A stretch of 64,000 bases of DNA from Simplicispira lacusdiani (GTDB taxonomy: Bacteria > Pseudomonadota > Gammaproteobacteria > Burkholderiales > Burkholderiaceae_C), in NCBI RefSeq assembly GCF_003604195.1, contig NZ_QXGR01000001.1, forward strand, positions 514,660 to 578,659. The letters run 5' to 3'. Of the stretch, positions 28,049-36,442 are shown piece after piece. The notes beneath the pieces were generated by a model, which was given only the letters and a program-made list of their open reading frames with translations, was not told the DNA's origin and did not search any database. Within the stretch, counting starts at the first letter, position 1; every line of letters starts with the position of its first letter. A program made the position numbers and the translations under genes.

Positions 28049-28783
28049 TCAGCGGGCCGGAGTGGCGAGGCTGCGGGCCAGGCACAGGTCGGCCCAGGCG
28101 CCGGGCTTGGCGTCGGGGACGCGCAGCAGGTAGGGGGCGTCGTAGGTCACGACGGCCGGCACGCCCTGCACGGCGTGCGGCGCACCGCGCAGGCGGCCCA
28201 GCGGCTCGGTGCGCCCGAGCACCGTGCGGGCGGCGGCGCGGCCCATGAGCAGCAGCACCGAGGGCTTCAGCTCGGCCAGGGCAGCGGCCAGCACGGCGGC
28301 GGGTTCGGCATCGGTGCCGGCGCTGGTGGGCGCCGACAGCACGCACAGGTAGGCGCGCGGGTGGCGGTGCAGTTGCAGGGCGCGCAGCATGTTGCCCAGC
28401 AGCCTCCCTGCGTCGCCCGCGAACGGGTCGGCGCCAGCCACGCCCTCGGCCACGATGAGCCAGCCCGCGCCCAAGGCGGGAGGGGTGTCCTGCGGGGGCG
28501 CGCCGGGATAGAGCACGCGTGGCGGCTGGAGCATCAGCGCCCCGGAGGGGAGGTCCGCGCCGGCCGGCGGCGGCGTGGGCATGGCCGGTGGGGACTGTGG
28601 CCGGGGGCTGACCGGCGGTGTGCCAGGCGCGGCCTGGGCGGCGGGTGCCGGTGTGCCGCGCGCGGTGGGGGGACGGGTGGGTTCCGCCTCGGCCCCAGGC
28701 TGCGCGGGGGCGGGCCACCACAGGCGCACGCCCATTTCCTGCAGCATGGCGCGCTGGCGCGGATCGAGGTCCAAGCTGTTCAT
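28049..28783 (-). CDS. Uracil-DNA glycosylase-like protein, probably inactive
   Basis: This 244-residue protein has a proline/alanine-rich N-terminal tail (about 25-100) and a UDG-superfamily core. The fold signature is readable: LIVAEGVAGADPFAGDAGRLLGNMLRAL, LLLMGRAAARTVLG, VTYDAPYLLRVPDAKPGAWADL. In active family-4 type enzymes the first block reads GEAPGxxED and the last VTYHPAYLLR. Here the acidic active-site residues and the His are replaced (AEGVAGADP; TYDAPY), and the iron-sulfur cysteines are missing. It is translationally coupled to rimI (ATGA). I infer a pseudo-enzyme or an altered function. Confidence 0.7.
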   Translation of the reverse strand: MNSLDLDPRQRAMLQEMGVRLWWPAPAQPGAEAEPTRPPTARGTPAPAAQAAPGTPPVSPRPQSPPAMPTPPPAGADLPSGALMLQPPRVLYPGAPPQDTPPALGAGWLIVAEGVAGADPFAGDAGRLLGNMLRALQLHRHPRAYLCVLSAPTSAGTDAEPAAVLAAALAELKPSVLLLMGRAAARTVLGRTEPLGRLRGAPHAVQGVPAVVTYDAPYLLRVPDAKPGAWADLCLARSLATPAR

Positions 28784-29259
28784 AGCGCGCGGCTCATGAC
28801 CACGGCGTCCTCGCGTTCGCCGCCTGCGGCGGGGTAGTAGCGCTTGCGCTCGCCGACGCGCTGGAAACCATTGGCCTCGTAGATCTGGCGCGCGCGTTGG
28901 TTGCCCACGCGCACTTCCAACCACAGCCATTGCGCGCCCTGGCCGCGTGCCCACAGGGCCAGGGCGTCCAGCAGCACCAGGGCCCAGCCCTGGCGCTGAA
29001 ACGCCGGGGCGACGGTCAGGTTCAGCAGGTGGGCCTCGTCCACGCCCAGCATGGCGACGAAATAGCCCAGGATCTGGTCCCCGCCCATGAGCAGCTGCAC
29101 CTGGTAGCCGCTGGCCAGCGCGTCGGTGAAATTGCCGCGCGTCCAGGGGTGTGGGTAGGCCTGTTGCTCGATGTCGAGCACGGCGTCCAGCCGCGCCAGC
29201 GAAAGCGGCTCGAAGCGCGCCTCGGTGGTATCGGTCAGGGGAAGATCGGGGACGCTCAT
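28780..29259 (-). CDS. rimI: Ribosomal-protein-alanine N-acetyltransferase RimI
   Basis: This is a 159-residue GNAT acetyltransferase that modifies the N-terminus of ribosomal protein S18 in E. coli. The core reads LDAVLDIEQQAYPHPWTRGNFTDAL, GYFVAMLGVDEAHLLNLTVAPAFQRQGWALVLLDAL (acetyl-CoA pyrophosphate loop QRQGWA), and WLEVRVGNQRARQIYEANGFQRVGERKRYYP. It overlaps tsaB upstream and the UDG-like gene downstream by 4 bases each. The tsaB-rimI pair is conserved in many bacteria. Confidence 0.93.
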   Translation of the reverse strand: MSVPDLPLTDTTEARFEPLSLARLDAVLDIEQQAYPHPWTRGNFTDALASGYQVQLLMGGDQILGYFVAMLGVDEAHLLNLTVAPAFQRQGWALVLLDALALWARGQGAQWLWLEVRVGNQRARQIYEANGFQRVGERKRYYPAAGGEREDAVVMSRAL

Positions 29260-29978
29260 GGCTGTGCGGGAGCGGACGCCGTGGTGCTGGCGGCGGCCTG
29301 CGCGGCCGCGCGCTCGGCCGTGGTCTGCGCCACTTTGTCGCGGATGTAGAGCGGCAGGGCCTGATCGGCCGGCACGGCCTGACCGGCGGCCAGCAGGCCG
29401 GGCGCCAGGCGCAGCAGCGCCGTGGCCGTGGGCAGCGCATGCACATGGCGCGCACCGGGCGCCAGGCGCTCGCCATAGGCCGCCTGGGCATTGCCCGCCA
29501 CGGTCCAGCCCTCCGCCACCTGCACCTGTTGCGGTGCGCACAGGCCCAGCGCGCCGGCGGCGTGCCAGGCGCCGTCCTGCCATTGGTAGGGGGCGGTGTA
29601 GACCTCGTCCATGCGCGCGTCGAGCACCGCCACCACCTCGGTGCAGCCGTGCTGGTGGCGCGCTTGCTCGGCCACGGCGGCCAGGGTGTCGACGGGCAGC
29701 ACCGGGATGCCGCGTCCCGCGCCGGCGCCGAAAGCCAGGCCCTGGGCGATGGCGCTGGCCGTGCGCAGGCCGGTGAACGAACCGGGGCCGCGCGAAAAGA
29801 CGATGGCGCCGAGCTGCGCGAAATCCAGGCCGGCCTGCGCCAGCAGCGCGCGCACCGCCGGGATCAACGTGCTGGAGGCCTGGGCGCCCCCGGGGCCATC
29901 GTGCCGCCACAGCGCCTCGCCGCGTTGCACGGCGATGGACAGGGTGTCGGTGCTGGTGTCGAAGGCAAGCAGATTCAT
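29256..29978 (-). CDS. tsaB: tRNA threonylcarbamoyladenosine biosynthesis protein TsaB
   Basis: This is a 240-residue partner of TsaD and TsaE in making the t6A modification of tRNAs. It has the ASKHA-fold start LLAFDTSTDTLSIAV, the helix LIPAVRALLAQAGLDFAQLGAIVFSRGPGSFTGLRTASAIAQGLAFG and VVAVLDARMDEVYTAPYQW. The C-terminus carries an Ala/Thr-rich tail (about 220-240). It is first in the minus-strand operon tsaB-rimI-UDG-like. The other t6A enzyme in this window, Sua5/TsaC, is 5 kb away. Confidence 0.94.
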   Translation of the reverse strand: MNLLAFDTSTDTLSIAVQRGEALWRHDGPGGAQASSTLIPAVRALLAQAGLDFAQLGAIVFSRGPGSFTGLRTASAIAQGLAFGAGAGRGIPVLPVDTLAAVAEQARHQHGCTEVVAVLDARMDEVYTAPYQWQDGAWHAAGALGLCAPQQVQVAEGWTVAGNAQAAYGERLAPGARHVHALPTATALLRLAPGLLAAGQAVPADQALPLYIRDKVAQTTAERAAAQAAASTTASAPAQP

Positions 29979-30059
29979 GGCGCCGGGTGGCCGGGGCGGG
30001 TGGGTGCGGGAAGGGAGCGCATGGCGCGATTATCCGCGCCCGGGCGATAGACTCGCCGC

Positions 30060-31481
30060 ATGCTGCTTTTACCGACCCTGCGCCGCTGGGCGTTTCTCGG
30101 TCTGCTGGTGGGCGCGCAGGCCGCGCATGCCGCGGGCCCGGCGCTGCCGCCCGAAGTGGAGGCCGCGCTGGTCCGTGCCAAGCTGCCGCCGGAGGCCTTG
30201 GCGGTGCTGGTGGTCGATGCGCAGGATGGCCGTGCGGCGCCTCGCCTGGCCCACCGTGCCCAGGTGCCGGTCAACCCCGCTTCGGTGATGAAGCTCGTCA
30301 CCACCTACGCGGCGCTGGAGCAGCTCGGTCCCGCCCATACCTGGAGCACGCCCGTCTATGTGGAGGGCCGGGTGCAGGCCGGGACCCTGCGCGGCAATGT
30401 CCATATCCAGGGGCTGGGCGACCCCAAATTGGTCATGGAGCGCCTGTGGTTGCTGCTGCGGCGTTTGCAGGCCCAGGGCATCCAGTCCATCGCGGGCGAC
30501 ATCGTGCTCGACCGCAGCGCGTTCGACGTGCCCGAGCAGGACCCCAGCCGCTTCGATGGCGAGCCCTTGCGCCCCTACAACGCGGCGCCGGATGCGCTGC
30601 TGCTCAATTTCAAATCGGTCGTCATGTCCTTCGTCCCCGATCCGGCCGCCGGTGTGGCGCGGGTGCAGTACGACCCGCCTCTGGCCGGCGTGCAGCGCCA
30701 GGCCACGGTGGCGCTGGCACAGGGGGGGGAGTGTGGCGACTGGCGTGGCGCACTGCGCGCCGAACTGTCGGACCCCACGCGCATGGCCTTCCAGGGCGTT
30801 TATCCGGCATCCTGCGGCGAGCGGGCGTGGCCCATTGCCCACCCCGATCCCCGGGGGTTCGCGGCGCGGGCGGTCGAGGGCATGTGGCGTGAACTTGGCG
30901 GCCAGCTCACGGGGAGCGTGCGCGAGGGGCGCGTGCCGGCGGGGCTGCGGCCGGCTTTCAGCATCACATCGCCCACCCTGGCCGAAGTGGTGCGCGATGT
31001 GAACAAGCACAGCAACAACGTCATGGCGCAGCATGTATTTCTCACGCTGGCCTTGCAGAAGAACGGCGTGGCCACTTTCGACGGTGCACGCGAGGTGTTG
31101 CTCCAGTGGTGGCGGGCCCGGCTGGGCGATGCCGTAGCACCGGTGGTGGATAACGGCGCCGGCCTGAGCCGCGAGGAGCGTATCACCGCCCAGGCGCTGG
31201 GCCGCATGCTGCAATTGGCCTGGCTGTCCCCGGTCATGCCGGAGCTGATGGCGTCGCTGCCCATCGCCGGAGTGGATGGCACGCTGCGCCGCAGCCAGAG
31301 CCGCGCCGGCGCGGCCCACCTCAAGACCGGCAGCCTGCGCGATGTGATGGCCGTCGCAGGCTATGTGCACGCCGCCAGCGGGCGTCGCTTTGTGCTGGTG
31401 GCGGTGGTCAACCACCCTGGCGCCCTGGCCGCGCGCCCGGTGTTCGACGCGCTGATCGATTGGACCGCGCGAGAGCGCTGA
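30060..31481 (+). CDS. dacB: D-alanyl-D-alanine carboxypeptidase/endopeptidase (PBP4 type)
   Basis: This is a periplasmic class C penicillin-binding protein that trims peptidoglycan peptides. The 473-residue protein has a signal peptide ending near AAHAAG (residue 25) and the three active-site motifs: SVMK (75-78), SNN in NKHSNNVMAQ (about 318) and KTG (422-424) in HLKTGSLRDV. TAGACT ends 6 bases before the ATG and no ribosome binding site is visible, so translation may start on a leaderless mRNA. It is divergent from tsaB and followed after 4 bases by the SemiSWEET gene. Confidence 0.93.
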   Translation: MLLLPTLRRWAFLGLLVGAQAAHAAGPALPPEVEAALVRAKLPPEALAVLVVDAQDGRAAPRLAHRAQVPVNPASVMKLVTTYAALEQLGPAHTWSTPVYVEGRVQAGTLRGNVHIQGLGDPKLVMERLWLLLRRLQAQGIQSIAGDIVLDRSAFDVPEQDPSRFDGEPLRPYNAAPDALLLNFKSVVMSFVPDPAAGVARVQYDPPLAGVQRQATVALAQGGECGDWRGALRAELSDPTRMAFQGVYPASCGERAWPIAHPDPRGFAARAVEGMWRELGGQLTGSVREGRVPAGLRPAFSITSPTLAEVVRDVNKHSNNVMAQHVFLTLALQKNGVATFDGAREVLLQWWRARLGDAVAPVVDNGAGLSREERITAQALGRMLQLAWLSPVMPELMASLPIAGVDGTLRRSQSRAGAAHLKTGSLRDVMAVAGYVHAASGRRFVLVAVVNHPGALAARPVFDALIDWTARER

Positions 31482-31485
31482 GGCC

Positions 31486-31758
31486 ATGCAAATACACGAC
31501 CTCATTGGCTACCTCGCCGCGGCCCTCACCACCTGCAGCTTCGTGCCGCAGGCGCTGCACACCTTCCGCACGCGGGACGTCCGAGGCATCTCGCTGGGCA
31601 TGTACAGCGTGTTCACCGTGGGCATTGCCCTGTGGCTGGTCTATGGGCTGGTGCTTGGCGCCTGGCCCATCGTCGTCGCCAACGCCATCACACTGGTGCT
31701 GGCGGGCGCCATCCTGGCCATGAAGCTGCGCTACGGGCGCTGTCGCAAAGGTGTCTGA
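31486..31758 (+). CDS. SemiSWEET-type sugar transporter
   Basis: This 90-residue membrane protein has three hydrophobic segments: IGYLAAALTTCSFVPQALHTF, ISLGMYSVFTVGIALWLVYGLVLG and IVVANAITLVLAGAILAMKL. This is the half-size SWEET/PQ-loop unit with the conserved Pro-Gln in SFVPQ. Dimers of such proteins carry sugars passively. The substrate is not predictable. It starts 4 bases after dacB and is probably in the same transcript. Confidence 0.88.
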   Translation: MQIHDLIGYLAAALTTCSFVPQALHTFRTRDVRGISLGMYSVFTVGIALWLVYGLVLGAWPIVVANAITLVLAGAILAMKLRYGRCRKGV

Positions 31759-31852
31759 GCGGGCCGTTCAGGCTCGCGTAATCCCCTATGGCCGCCGCAC
31801 CGCAGGTGCGGGCACGATGGCCGCTTTCCGAACCGACCAAGGGGACCGATCC

Positions 31853-33163
31853 ATGACGTATTTCCGCCTTTCCTGCGTTGCCGCCGCCGCGGTGCTGCTC
31901 GTCGCCTGCGGCGGCTCCGACGACCCCGACCGTGGCTCGCTGAAGGAGGCGCCTGTCACCGTGGCCACGCTCACGGCGGCGCAGATCGATGCGGGCACGG
32001 CGGCCTCGGGCCTGCAGCCGATCACCGGCAAGGCCAAGTGCGATGTCAAGGTCGTGGCGCTCAACTATTACACCGTGGGCGCGCAAGGCACCGAGAGCAC
32101 CAACGCCTCGGGCGTGATGCTGGTGCCGGGCGGCGCCGCCTGTACCGCGGCCGCGCCCCTGGTGGCCTATGCCAAGGGCACCGATTTGCAGAAGCCGCGC
32201 ACTCTGGCCAACCCGCAGGACACCGAGACCTTCCTGCTCGCCGCCATGTACGCGGCCCAGGGCTACGCCGTGGTGGCCACCGATTACCTCGGTTTCGCCA
32301 AGTCCGACTATACCTACCACCCCTACCTGCATGCGGATTCCGAGGCGCGCACGGTGCTCGATTCGGTGCGCGCCGCGCGCGCGGCCGCTACCACCGTGGG
32401 CGCCAGCCTGTCGGGCAAGGTCATGTTCACCGGCTACTCGCAGGGCGGTCATTCCTCCATGGCGGCGCACCGCGCGGCCGAGCGCGACCACCCCGCCGAG
32501 TTCAACGTGGTGGCGGGCGCCCACCTGGCCGGGCCGTACAACCTCTCGGGCTCGCTCAAGCTGCCCGACGCCATTGTCGGTGTGCAGTTCTTCGTGCCCT
32601 ATCTCGTGACGGCCTGGCAGAAGGTCTACGGCAACGTCTACACCGACGTGAAGACAGCGTTCAAGACCCCCTATTCGGGCTACATCGAAACGTTGCTGCC
32701 CAACCCCACGCTGAACTACACCACGCTGGTCACCAGCGGCATGCTGCCGGGCGGCCCCGGCGTGACGCCCAACCAGGCGCGCGACGCGGTGTTCCAGAGC
32801 GACTTCCTGCTTGGCGCGCAGACCAGCGCCACGCACCCGCTGGTCCTCGCCGCCAAGAAGAACGACCTGCTGGGCTGGAGCCCGAAGGCGCGCGTGCTGC
32901 TGTGCGGCGGCGCGGGCGACCCCACGGTGCCGCCGGCCGTTCACCAGGCCGTGATGAAGGCCGACTTCGACAGCCGGGGTCTGACCAATGTCAGCTCGGT
33001 GGACGTGGACGCCATGGTCCAGGCCACCTTCGGCCCCGGCGGCAAGGCGCCGACCGACCCGGCCTCGGCCGCGTTCGCCACCTACTACGGCAGTTACCAC
33101 GGCACCTACGAGCCGCCGTTCTGCCATGCGCAGGCACGCGGCCTCTTCGATCTGGTGAAGTGA
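31853..33163 (+). CDS. Lipoprotein alpha/beta hydrolase (secretory lipase-like)
   Basis: This is a 436-residue predicted lipoprotein; ATG 31853 gives a signal with lipobox LVAC (Cys19). It has an alpha/beta-hydrolase core: the nucleophile elbow GYSQGG (Ser196), VVATDYLGFAKSDYTYHPYLHADSEARTVLDSVRAAR, a cap region, an acid in CGGAGDPTVPP and a late His in YHGTYEPPFCHAQ. The order resembles secreted (fungal LIP-like) lipases and feruloyl-esterase-like proteins. It probably sits in the outer membrane or periplasm and hydrolyses esters; the substrate is unknown. It ends in a perfect bidirectional terminator shared with the convergent GDSL-like gene. Confidence 0.8.
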   Translation: MTYFRLSCVAAAAVLLVACGGSDDPDRGSLKEAPVTVATLTAAQIDAGTAASGLQPITGKAKCDVKVVALNYYTVGAQGTESTNASGVMLVPGGAACTAAAPLVAYAKGTDLQKPRTLANPQDTETFLLAAMYAAQGYAVVATDYLGFAKSDYTYHPYLHADSEARTVLDSVRAARAAATTVGASLSGKVMFTGYSQGGHSSMAAHRAAERDHPAEFNVVAGAHLAGPYNLSGSLKLPDAIVGVQFFVPYLVTAWQKVYGNVYTDVKTAFKTPYSGYIETLLPNPTLNYTTLVTSGMLPGGPGVTPNQARDAVFQSDFLLGAQTSATHPLVLAAKKNDLLGWSPKARVLLCGGAGDPTVPPAVHQAVMKADFDSRGLTNVSSVDVDAMVQATFGPGGKAPTDPASAAFATYYGSYHGTYEPPFCHAQARGLFDLVK

Positions 33164-33192
33164 TTCCACGGCCTCTGCATGGGGCCGCGCAG

Positions 33193-33230
33193 CCACAAAA
33201 AAACCGACCCTCGGGTCGGTTTTTTTGTGG
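33193..33230. terminator. Perfect bidirectional terminator
   Basis: Arms of 17 bases (33193-33209 and 33214-33230) are perfectly complementary around CTCG: a GC stem ACCGACC/GGTCGGT flanked by A7 and T7 runs. It ends both the hydrolase gene and the convergent GDSL-like gene. Confidence 0.95.
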
Positions 33231-33240
33231 GCGGGTGCGA

Positions 33241-34194
33241 TCACCAGCGCGCGCGCAACTTGTCGTACATGAAGGTGCCCAACTGGCGCTGCGCCGAGGG
33301 GCTCAGGTACACGTTGTCGGCGAACACATACTGGTCGGCATTGGCCCCCGCCAGCAGCGTGGAAGCCGTGCACAGGGCCGAGTTGACCTGGCCGGTGCCG
33401 GTGCCGATGCCGTTGCCCGCATCCACCGAGGTGCAGACAGCGGCCTTGGCGTTGGTGAACGAATAGGCCGAGCCGGCCGAGGTGAAGATGTTCACGTAGT
33501 AGGCCGAATCGACGAACAGCACGTTCTGGCCCAGGTCGTTGATGGCGACCAGCACGGCTTCGTTGAAGCGGGTGCTGGCCTGGCTCAGCAACTCGGTCTG
33601 GCCGATGGCCGTGGCCCAGGGCGTCTTGCCCAGGTCGTAGGTGCCGGTCATCAGGATGTGGGGGGCTCCAGCGGCCACCAGGCGGCGCACTTGCGCGGCC
33701 AGGGCCTGGCCGTTCGCATGGGCCTGGTCCAGGTAGGCGGCGCTGCTCAGCGTGCCTGCCTGCACGGCGGCCATGCCCACGATCAGGTCGCTGATACCAC
33801 CGTTCAGCAGCACGACGTCGTTCGCGGCGAAGGTCTTGCTGGCCAGGAAGCTGTCGATCTGCGCCGTGATGGTGGGGGTGCTGGCCTCACCGGCGGCATC
33901 GGGCTGGGCAGCGATGCGGGCGTTGCCCTGCGCATAGCTCAGGCCGCCGCTGGACACCGGGGCCAGGGTCTTCTGGTAGTGCGACACAAGCTGCAGCGTC
34001 CAGTTGTTCACGCTGCCGTTGTTCACCGTGTAGCGCGTGCCTTTCTGGCCGATGTCGCTGTGGGCGTCGCCGAAGGCGATGAAGCGATCGGGCGTGATGG
34101 CCGATTCCGTGGTGCTGGAGCCGCAGGCCGCCAGAAGCATTGCCGACGCACATGCGGCGACCAGGGCGGTGCGGCGCATCCAATTTGCTGCCAT
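33241..34194 (-). CDS. GDSL/SGNH-like lipoprotein lacking catalytic residues
   Basis: This is a 317-residue predicted lipoprotein (lipobox LAAC, Cys24). The fold follows GDSL lipases throughout: block I FIAFGDAHSDIG (41-49), GGLSYAQGNARI, block III VVLLNGGISDLIVG, a long middle, and block V QYVFADNVYLSPSAQRQLG. But the block I serine (GDSL) is Ala44, the block III Asn is Ser135, and the block V His is Tyr296. Three catalytic or oxyanion residues are therefore substituted while the frame and surroundings stay intact. I infer a non-enzymatic binding protein or a changed mechanism. It is convergent with the alpha/beta hydrolase gene. Confidence 0.8.
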   Translation of the reverse strand: MAANWMRRTALVAACASAMLLAACGSSTTESAITPDRFIAFGDAHSDIGQKGTRYTVNNGSVNNWTLQLVSHYQKTLAPVSSGGLSYAQGNARIAAQPDAAGEASTPTITAQIDSFLASKTFAANDVVLLNGGISDLIVGMAAVQAGTLSSAAYLDQAHANGQALAAQVRRLVAAGAPHILMTGTYDLGKTPWATAIGQTELLSQASTRFNEAVLVAINDLGQNVLFVDSAYYVNIFTSAGSAYSFTNAKAAVCTSVDAGNGIGTGTGQVNSALCTASTLLAGANADQYVFADNVYLSPSAQRQLGTFMYDKLRARW

Positions 34195-34248
34195 GTTGTG
34201 TTCTCCGGTAAGGGTTCGGTAGTTTAACGAGTGGCGTGGGGCCGGATC

Positions 34249-35265
34249 TCAGGCCGCGGCGGCACGCTGCAGGCGGTCGCGCACGCCTTCCCAGTCGGGG
34301 GTGTCGGGCGGTGTCTCGATCCAGATGAGCCGCGCGCCCGCGTCGTCGAAACCGCGCAGCGCGGCGAACAGCTGCTGAGCCGTGGCCTCGGCGTCGTCAG
34401 GCATGCGCCGCAGCAGCACCTGGGGCGATGCGGTGCGCAGAGGCGCGCGAGCGTACACCGCCAAGTGAGCGGCATCCCCGCCGAGCAAGTCCAGGCCGGT
34501 TTGCAGCGCCTTGGCGTCCATCAGACGCACCTTTGCCGCGGGTGCGTAATGGGCTTCAAGTGTTCCCGAGGCCCGTGGGGTCTGCGCTGGAAGCTCTTCT
34601 TTTGATAGCGGTTCGATGCCGCAAGCCGCCGCGATCTGCGCGCGCGTGATGGCGCCGGGGCGCAGCAGCACCGGCACGCCGCGCGTGCAGTCGACGATGG
34701 TCGATTCGATGCCCACGCCGCAGGGGCCGCCGTCGAGCACCAGCAGGGCCTCGCCCAGCTCGTCCTGCACGTGCTGGGCCGTGGTCGGGCTCACGCGGCC
34801 GAAGCGGTTGGCGCTGGGCGCGGCCAGGCCCCACACGGGCGGGCCGCCGAGCGCGGGGCCGTCGCCGGGCGCGGCACAGGCCTGCAGCACGGCATGGGCC
34901 ACGGGGTGGGCGGGGCAGCGCAGGCCCACGCTGTCCTGGCCGCCGGTGGCGGCCGTGGCCACGCCGCTCAATCGCGGCAGGATGAGCGTCAGCGGGCCGG
35001 GCCAGAAGGCGTCGACCAGGGCCTGGGCGAAGGCCGGCACCTCGCGCGCGAAGTGCGCGATGCCCGAGGCGTCGGCCACGTGCACGATCAGCGGATGGTC
35101 GCTGGGCCGGCCCTTGGCGGCGAAGATCTGCGCCACGGCGGCGTCGCTGCTGGCATCGGCCGCCAAGCCGTACACCGTTTCGGTGGGCAGGCCCAGCAGA
35201 GCGCCGCCGCGCAGGGCGCGCGCGGCAGCAGCGATGGCCGAGGGATCGTTGCCGTCAAGGATCAT
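34249..35265 (-). CDS. L-threonylcarbamoyladenylate synthase (Sua5/TsaC)
   Basis: It makes threonylcarbamoyl-AMP for t6A tRNA modification. The 338-residue protein (start ATG 35265) has the YrdC domain: RGGALLGLPTETVYGLAADA, IFAAKGRPSDHPLIVHV, GPLTLILPRLS, VGLRCPAHPVAHAVL, APSANRFGRVSPTTAQHV, and STIVDCTRGVPVLLRPGAIT. A C-terminal Sua5 domain follows, so it is the long form. Bases 34555-34610, encoding PLSKEELPAQTPRASGTL between the two domains, look like a copy of the short hairpin repeat. It starts 7 bases after purK. Confidence 0.93.
   Translation of the reverse strand: MILDGNDPSAIAAAARALRGGALLGLPTETVYGLAADASSDAAVAQIFAAKGRPSDHPLIVHVADASGIAHFAREVPAFAQALVDAFWPGPLTLILPRLSGVATAATGGQDSVGLRCPAHPVAHAVLQACAAPGDGPALGGPPVWGLAAPSANRFGRVSPTTAQHVQDELGEALLVLDGGPCGVGIESTIVDCTRGVPVLLRPGAITRAQIAAACGIEPLSKEELPAQTPRASGTLEAHYAPAAKVRLMDAKALQTGLDLLGGDAAHLAVYARAPLRTASPQVLLRRMPDDAEATAQQLFAALRGFDDAGARLIWIETPPDTPDWEGVRDRLQRAAAA
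34555..34610 (-). repeat. Probable short hairpin repeat in the Sua5 linker (copy 5)
   Basis: Read on the minus strand it has GCTATCAAAAGAAGAGCTTC, then CAGCGC and a GAGGC-like end. It is in frame and lies between the two domains. Confidence 0.45.
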
Positions 35266-35272
35266 GGGCGGC

Positions 35273-36442
35273 TCAAAACGGGGCAATGCCCAGAAGGGCG
35301 GCGGCCTGCAGCGCCGTGGCGCGCGCCTGCAGCGCCGTCGGCGCGGTGATGTTCAGGTGCCCCATCTTGCGGCCGTGCTTGGCCAGGGTCTTGCCGTACA
35401 GGTGCAGGTGCGTGCCGGGCAGCTGCAGCACCGCATCCCAGGCGGGCGTCTGCGCCGTTTCGCCGTGGGCGAACCACAGATCGCCCAGCAGGTTGAGCAT
35501 GAGGGCCGCGCTGTGCTGGCGCGGTTGGACCAGCGGCAGGCCGGCCAGGGTGCGCACCTGCAGCTCGAACTGCGACACGTCGCAGGCGTTCTGGCTGTAG
35601 TGGCCGCTGTTGTGCGGGCGCGGCGCGATCTCGTTGACCACGAGGCTGCCGTCCTGCAGCACAAAGAATTCCACGCACAGCACGCCCACGTAGTCGAGGC
35701 CATTTGCTATGGAAATCGCAGCTGCTACCGCTTGACTGGCAAGCGCTGGAGGCAGATTTCCTTCATACACCTCGGTCACGGCCAGGATGCCATCGCGGTG
35801 CAGGTTGCGCTGCACCGGCAGATGCACGCTGGCGCCATCGGCGCCGCGCGCCACGATCACCGAGCATTCGAGCTGCAGCGGCAGCATTTTTTCGAGCACG
35901 CAGGCCACCTGGCCGACGGAGGCCCAGGCGGCGGCCAGCTCGGCGGCGGACTTCACACGCACCTGGCCCTTGCCGTCGTAGCCCATGCGGGCGGTCTTCA
36001 GAATCCCGGGCAGCAGATCGGCGGACACGGCGGCCAGCTGTTGGGCCGTCTCGATCACCGCATAGGGCGCGCAGGGCACGCCGCAGCCGACGAAATGGGC
36101 CTTTTCCTGGGCGCGGTCCTGTGCCACGGCCACGGCGCGCGCGGCCGGGGCCACGGGGCACTGCCCGGCCAGCGCCGCCAGGGAGACGGCGGGCACGTTC
36201 TCGAATTCGGTGGTGACGGCGTCGCTGAGCTGGGCCAGCCGCGCCAGGCCATCGGGGTCTTCGTAGCCGGTCTGGATGTGCTGGTGGCTCACCAGGCCGG
36301 CGGGGCTCTCTGGATCGGGGTCGAGCACGGCCGTGAAGTAGCCCATGGCCTGCGCGGCATGCACGAACATGCGGCCGAGCTGGCCGCCGCCGAGCACGCC
36401 GAGCGTGCTGCCGGGCAGGAGGGGCGTGGCGGGCGTCGTCAT
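35273..36442 (-). CDS. purK: N5-carboxyaminoimidazole ribonucleotide synthase
   Basis: This is the ATP-grasp enzyme of purine synthesis that carboxylates AIR with bicarbonate. The 389-residue protein has the N-terminal [24 protein letters not shown], the ATP-grasp core ([59 protein letters not shown]) and a C-terminal domain. A copy of the hairpin repeat (35701-35767) lies in frame and encodes about 20 residues around [21 protein letters not shown]. It overlaps purE by ATGA, so PurE and PurK are co-translated. Confidence 0.97.
   Translation of the reverse strand: MTTPATPLLPGSTLGVLGGGQLGRMFVHAAQAMGYFTAVLDPDPESPAGLVSHQHIQTGYEDPDGLARLAQLSDAVTTEFENVPAVSLAALAGQCPVAPAARAVAVAQDRAQEKAHFVGCGVPCAPYAVIETAQQLAAVSADLLPGILKTARMGYDGKGQVRVKSAAELAAAWASVGQVACVLEKMLPLQLECSVIVARGADGASVHLPVQRNLHRDGILAVTEVYEGNLPPALASQAVAAAISIANGLDYVGVLCVEFFVLQDGSLVVNEIAPRPHNSGHYSQNACDVSQFELQVRTLAGLPLVQPRQHSAALMLNLLGDLWFAHGETAQTPAWDAVLQLPGTHLHLYGKTLAKHGRKMGHLNITAPTALQARATALQAAALLGIAPF
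35701..35767 (+). repeat. Short hairpin repeat inside purK (copy 6)
   Basis: This is one of the best copies: CAGCTGCTACCGCTTG, loop ACTGG, CAAGCGCTGGAGGC, then AGATTTCCTTCAT. CGCTTG/CAAGCG is a perfect stem. It runs opposite to purK and stays in frame. Confidence 0.75.
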
